NCBI RefSeq assembly: GCF_016653355.1
Contig: NZ_NHSK01000141.1
Location: 1 to 36,029 of the forward strand
Source: Rhodoplanes elegans
GTDB taxonomy: Bacteria > Pseudomonadota > Alphaproteobacteria > Rhizobiales > Xanthobacteraceae
Direction: 5' to 3'
Length of the DNA stretch: 36,029 nt
Shown here: in pieces, positions 33,577 to 36,029 of the stretch
Position numbering within the stretch: position 1 is the first letter of the stretch
How the letters are laid out: every line of letters begins with the position of its first letter
Notes under the pieces: model-generated
The model's input: the letters and a program-made list of their open reading frames with translations, nothing else
What the model was told of the DNA's origin: nothing
Databases searched by the model: none
Position numbers and translations under genes: made by a program

Positions 33577-33602
33577 ATGCCGTGGCTTTCAGGCGCGAGC
33601 GC

Positions 33603-34196
33603 CTACGACCCCTTCGCTAAAACCTTCTCGATCTCGGGCTTCAGCACCGTGTCGAGGTTCTTCGCCGTGATCGGGCCGACCAGCTTGTAGGCGATGGTGC
33701 CGTCGCGGGCGAGCACGAAGGTCTCGGGGACGCCGTAGACGCCCCATTCGATGCCGGCGCGGCCGCGGATGTCGGCGCCTGTGGCGTGATACGGGTTGCC
33801 GTAGCGCTCCAGGAACTTGATCGCGTTCGCCGGCTCGTCCTTGTAGTTCAGCCCGACAATGCGGATGCGCTTGTCCTCGGCGAGCCGCATCAGGAGCGGC
33901 GCCTCGTCCCGGCACGGGACGCACCACGACGCCCACACGTTGAACACCGTGACGGCGCCCTTCAGGTCCGCCGAGTCGATCCCCGGCACCGGCTTGCCGT
34001 CGCGCTCGAGCCCGGCGATGCCGGGCAGCGTGGTGGCGGGCGCCGGCTGGCCGATCAGGGCGGAGGGCAGGGCCGAGGGATCGCCGGCGCCGAGCCGATA
34101 GAGGAACAGGCCGGCCAGCGCGATGAAGATGACGAGCGGCAGCAGCAGGACCCAGCGCCGGCGCGCGCTCCCTGCCTCCGACGGGACCGTGGTCAT
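33603..34196 (-). CDS. ccmG: Thiol:disulfide interchange protein CcmG/DsbE
   Basis: A membrane-anchored periplasmic thioredoxin that keeps apocytochrome c or CcmH thiols reduced for heme attachment. The protein is 197 aa, with one N-terminal membrane segment at about 15-34 and a thioredoxin fold. The active site is W-C92-VP-C95 in NVWASWCVPCRDEAP, and YGVPETFVLARDG holds the cis-Pro loop. AAGGAG precedes the ATG, which overlaps the ccmD stop by 4 nt (ATGA). It is the last gene of the ccmBCDG run and faces proB. Confidence 0.95.
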   Translation of the reverse strand: MTTVPSEAGSARRRWVLLLPLVIFIALAGLFLYRLGAGDPSALPSALIGQPAPATTLPGIAGLERDGKPVPGIDSADLKGAVTVFNVWASWCVPCRDEAPLLMRLAEDKRIRIVGLNYKDEPANAIKFLERYGNPYHATGADIRGRAGIEWGVYGVPETFVLARDGTIAYKLVGPITAKNLDTVLKPEIEKVLAKGS

Positions 34197-34417
34197 GCGG
34201 CCGGCTCCTTGACGACGGCGGACGCCGCGGGCGTCGCGGCCGGTGCTTCGGCCGAGCGGCGGCGAACGCCGCGCGCCTCGAGGTCGGCGAGCAGCCGGGC
34301 CTGGCGGCGACCGTCGACCCACACCCACAGCACCAGGGCGGCCACGACGATCGTCGTCACCGCATAGGAGGCGACGATGAACACGGCATGGGGCCCGAGG
34401 AACGCGGCACTGCCCAT
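34193..34417 (-). CDS. ccmD: Heme exporter protein CcmD
   Basis: A small (74-aa) membrane subunit that helps release holo-CcmE from the CcmABC complex. One membrane segment (FIVASYAVTTIVVAALVLWVW, about residues 13-33) is followed by the CcmD signature DGRRQARLLADLEARGVRRRS and an Ala/Pro-rich tail. The ATG at 34417 is 10 nt after GGAG; a GTG at 34426 overlapping the ccmC stop is an alternative and would add 3 residues. It overlaps ccmG by 4 nt. Confidence 0.92.
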   Translation of the reverse strand: MGSAAFLGPHAVFIVASYAVTTIVVAALVLWVWVDGRRQARLLADLEARGVRRRSAEAPAATPAASAVVKEPAA

Positions 34418-34422
34418 GAGAC

Positions 34423-35157
34423 TCACGCTCCGCGCGCGCTCTGCGCCTGCAGGAGGCGCAGCGTCCGCACCCGCCGCCTCAACACCTCGTTGCGCATCGC
34501 GGCGAGATGCAGCGCGACGAACAGGAGCGTGAAGGCCAGCGTCATGGCGAGCAGCGGCATCAGGATGGACGGGTGGATGGTCGGGCCGTCGACCCGCACC
34601 ACCGAGGCCGGCTGGTGCAGCGTGTTCCACCAGTCGACCGAGAATTTTATGATCGGCAGATTGAGGGCGCCGACCAAGGTGAGAATCGCGGCGGCGCGGC
34701 CGGCCCGGCTCGGGTCCTCGACCGTGTTCCACAGCGCCATCAGGCCGAGATACATCACGAACATCACCAGCACCGAGGTGAGGCGCGCGTCCCACACCCA
34801 GTAGGTGCCCCACATCGGCCGCCCCCACAGGGCGCCGGTGACCAGGCAGACGAACGTGAAGGCGGCGCCGAGCGGCACCGCGGTCTTGGCGGCGACGTCG
34901 GCCAGCGGATGGCGGAACACCAGGGTGCCGAGCGCCGACATCGACATCATGCCCCAGCAGAACATGCCGAGCCACGCGGCCGGCACGTGGATGAACATGA
35001 TCTTGACGGTGGCGCCCTGCTGATAGTCGTCGGGCGCGCCGGCGATGCCCCACAGGGCGACCGCGAAGGCGACGACCGACAGCCCGGCGACGACGGGCAG
35101 AACCCGGTCGACGAGGCGCAGGAAGCGGGTCGGATTGGCGAGGTCGATCCAGGCCAT
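34423..35157 (-). CDS. ccmC: Heme exporter protein CcmC
   Basis: A heme-handling membrane protein that passes heme to CcmE in system I cytochrome c maturation. The protein is 244 aa with six predicted membrane segments. The tryptophan-rich WWD-type loop reads WGTYWVWDARLTS (about 116-128), flanked by the heme-ligand histidines in FIHVPAAW (about 55-62) and in WWNTLHQP (about 175-182). The ATG has AAGAGA upstream. It follows ccmB after 74 nt and runs into ccmD. Confidence 0.97.
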   Translation of the reverse strand: MAWIDLANPTRFLRLVDRVLPVVAGLSVVAFAVALWGIAGAPDDYQQGATVKIMFIHVPAAWLGMFCWGMMSMSALGTLVFRHPLADVAAKTAVPLGAAFTFVCLVTGALWGRPMWGTYWVWDARLTSVLVMFVMYLGLMALWNTVEDPSRAGRAAAILTLVGALNLPIIKFSVDWWNTLHQPASVVRVDGPTIHPSILMPLLAMTLAFTLLFVALHLAAMRNEVLRRRVRTLRLLQAQSARGA

Positions 35158-35231
35158 GGCTGTCTCTTAGTCCGCACGCTTTGGCCGCGCAATGCGGCAC
35201 TTCTACGGAGGGGTGAACCCGTCCGCCCGGA

Positions 35232-35900
35232 CTACTCCATCCCGTGGCGCAACGTCGCGCCGGCGGCGACCGGGCCGACCACGAGGCTGACCAGGGTCAG
35301 GGCGCACAGGATCGTGAACGGGGTGCCGAACGGCACCGGGCCGACGATCGCGGCGTTGGAGGCGGCGACCCCGAAGATCAGCACCGGCACGGTCAGCGGC
35401 AGCACGAGCACGGGCAGCAGGAGACCGCCGCGGCGCAGCGAGGTCGCCAGCGCCGCTCCGATCAGCCCGGTGAAGGTCAGCGCCGGGGTGCCGGCCAGCA
35501 GGGTCAGCACCACGGCGCCGAGCCCGGCCGGCTCCAGGTTGAGGAACAGGCCGAGGATGGGCGCGGCGATCACCAGCGGCACGCCGGTGGCGAGCCAGTG
35601 CGCGACGCCCTTCACGGCGACCGCGAGCTCGATCGGCACCCGGCCCATCAGCAGAAGGTCGAGCGAGCCGTCGTCGTGGTCGGCGGCGAGCAGCCGGTCG
35701 AGGGCCAGGAGCGAGGCGAGCAGCGCGCCGATCCACAGGATCGCCGGGCCGATCCGGCGCAGCAGCGCGAGATCGGGCCCGATGGCGAACGGCATCAGGG
35801 TCACCACGGTGAGGAAGAACAGCACCCCCATCATGGCGCCGCCGCCGACCCGCAGCGCGATCTTGAGGTCGCGGACCAGGAGGGCACGGAGTGCGGTCAT
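35232..35900 (-). CDS. ccmB: Heme exporter protein CcmB
   Basis: The membrane subunit of the CcmAB ABC complex, whose ATPase activity frees heme-loaded CcmE from CcmC. The protein is 222 aa, with six hydrophobic segments and the conserved start RALLVRDLKIALR. LFFLTVVTLMPFAIGPD, GALLASLLALDRLLAADHDDGSLDLLLM and VLPLTVPVLIFGVAA also match the family. GAGGAG precedes the ATG by about 7 nt, so the gene is complete in the window; the longer frame to the window edge is not coding. Its ATPase partner ccmA is not in the window and would be expected just beyond the right edge. Confidence 0.96.
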   Translation of the reverse strand: MTALRALLVRDLKIALRVGGGAMMGVLFFLTVVTLMPFAIGPDLALLRRIGPAILWIGALLASLLALDRLLAADHDDGSLDLLLMGRVPIELAVAVKGVAHWLATGVPLVIAAPILGLFLNLEPAGLGAVVLTLLAGTPALTFTGLIGAALATSLRRGGLLLPVLVLPLTVPVLIFGVAASNAAIVGPVPFGTPFTILCALTLVSLVVGPVAAGATLRHGME

Positions 35901-35971
35901 GTTCGGGCTCCTCGCGCGCGTGCGGCAGGCCCGACCGAGACGTACGCGCGCGCGGCTACCCCCCTCCCCAC

Positions 35972-35994
35972 CCCTCCCCCACAAGGGGGGAGGG
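35972..35994. repeat. Short C/G-rich palindrome upstream of ccmB
   Basis: 9-bp arms CCCTCCCCC (35972-35980) and GGGGGAGGG (35986-35994) around a 5-nt loop, preceded by another CCCCTCCCC stretch. It is similar in style to the palindrome at 29219-29239 and common in intergenic DNA of related genomes. It lies 72-94 nt upstream of the ccmB start. Confidence 0.7.
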
Positions 35995-36029
35995 AGCAGG
36001 CCGAGGCTTGCTGCGACTCCGAAACACAC

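Overview
This is a very GC-rich (roughly 70 %) chromosomal stretch from an alphaproteobacterium. Gene content and local order point to the Hyphomicrobiales (Rhizobiales), nearest in flavour to the Bradyrhizobium / Rhodopseudomonas / Rhodoplanes side. The evidence is the hrcA-grpE / rph-rdgB-hemW divergon, the aminotransferase-ftsK-lolA-xth run, the rplU-rpmA-GNAT-obgE group, a ccmBCDG cluster and long palindromic repeats of a style common in that group. The genus cannot be fixed by eye. The window is almost entirely core, vertically inherited housekeeping DNA. I found no phage, insertion sequence, CRISPR array, secretion island or biosynthetic cluster. The only clear accessory module is a two-gene toxin-antitoxin system.

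Layout. 1-217: a 51-bp perfect inverted repeat involving the 3' end of the first gene. 184-7799 (minus): divergent polysaccharide deacetylase, ctpA protease, EnvC-like factor, rlmH, rsfS, nadD and proA, covering envelope remodelling, ribosome maturation, NAD and proline synthesis. 8012-9421 (plus): a 77-aa protein and a secreted protein, both of unknown function. 9488-11379 (minus): grpE and hrcA, with a good sigma-32-type promoter before grpE. 11641-14190 (plus): rph, rdgB and hemW, tightly overlapping. 14277-21284 (plus): a CtrA-type box, then an aminotransferase, ftsK, lolA, an alpha/beta hydrolase and exonuclease III. 21342-23445: a cyclic-nucleotide-binding protein and an OmpR-type response regulator (minus), divergent from an L,D-transpeptidase. 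23639-26913 (minus): obgE, VapC/Phd toxin-antitoxin, GNAT, rpmA, rplU. 27294-33371: tRNA-Ser(CGA), ABC-F ATPase, MOSC protein, PepSY membrane protein, DUF72 protein, proB. 33603-35900 (minus): ccmG/dsbE, ccmD, ccmC, ccmB for cytochrome c maturation; ccmA is expected beyond the right edge.

Most notable points. (i) The toxin-antitoxin pair sits between GNAT and obgE. Its 15-bp-arm palindrome contains the whole predicted promoter, so the antitoxin mRNA would start at its ATG, and the essential GTPase gene obgE lies 7 nt after the toxin stop and is probably co-transcribed. (ii) A full TTAA-N7-TTAAC CtrA box precedes the aminotransferase-ftsK operon. (iii) The usual rhizobial chain rplU-rpmA-GNAT-obgE-proB-proA-nadD-rsfS-rlmH is broken into three pieces, and large palindromic repeats lie just downstream of both obgE and proB. 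(iv) The first 51 bases are an exact inverted copy of the end of the deacetylase gene, which is either a real inverted duplication or an assembly or amplification artefact at a contig edge. I did not find a convincing wholly new multi-gene system.
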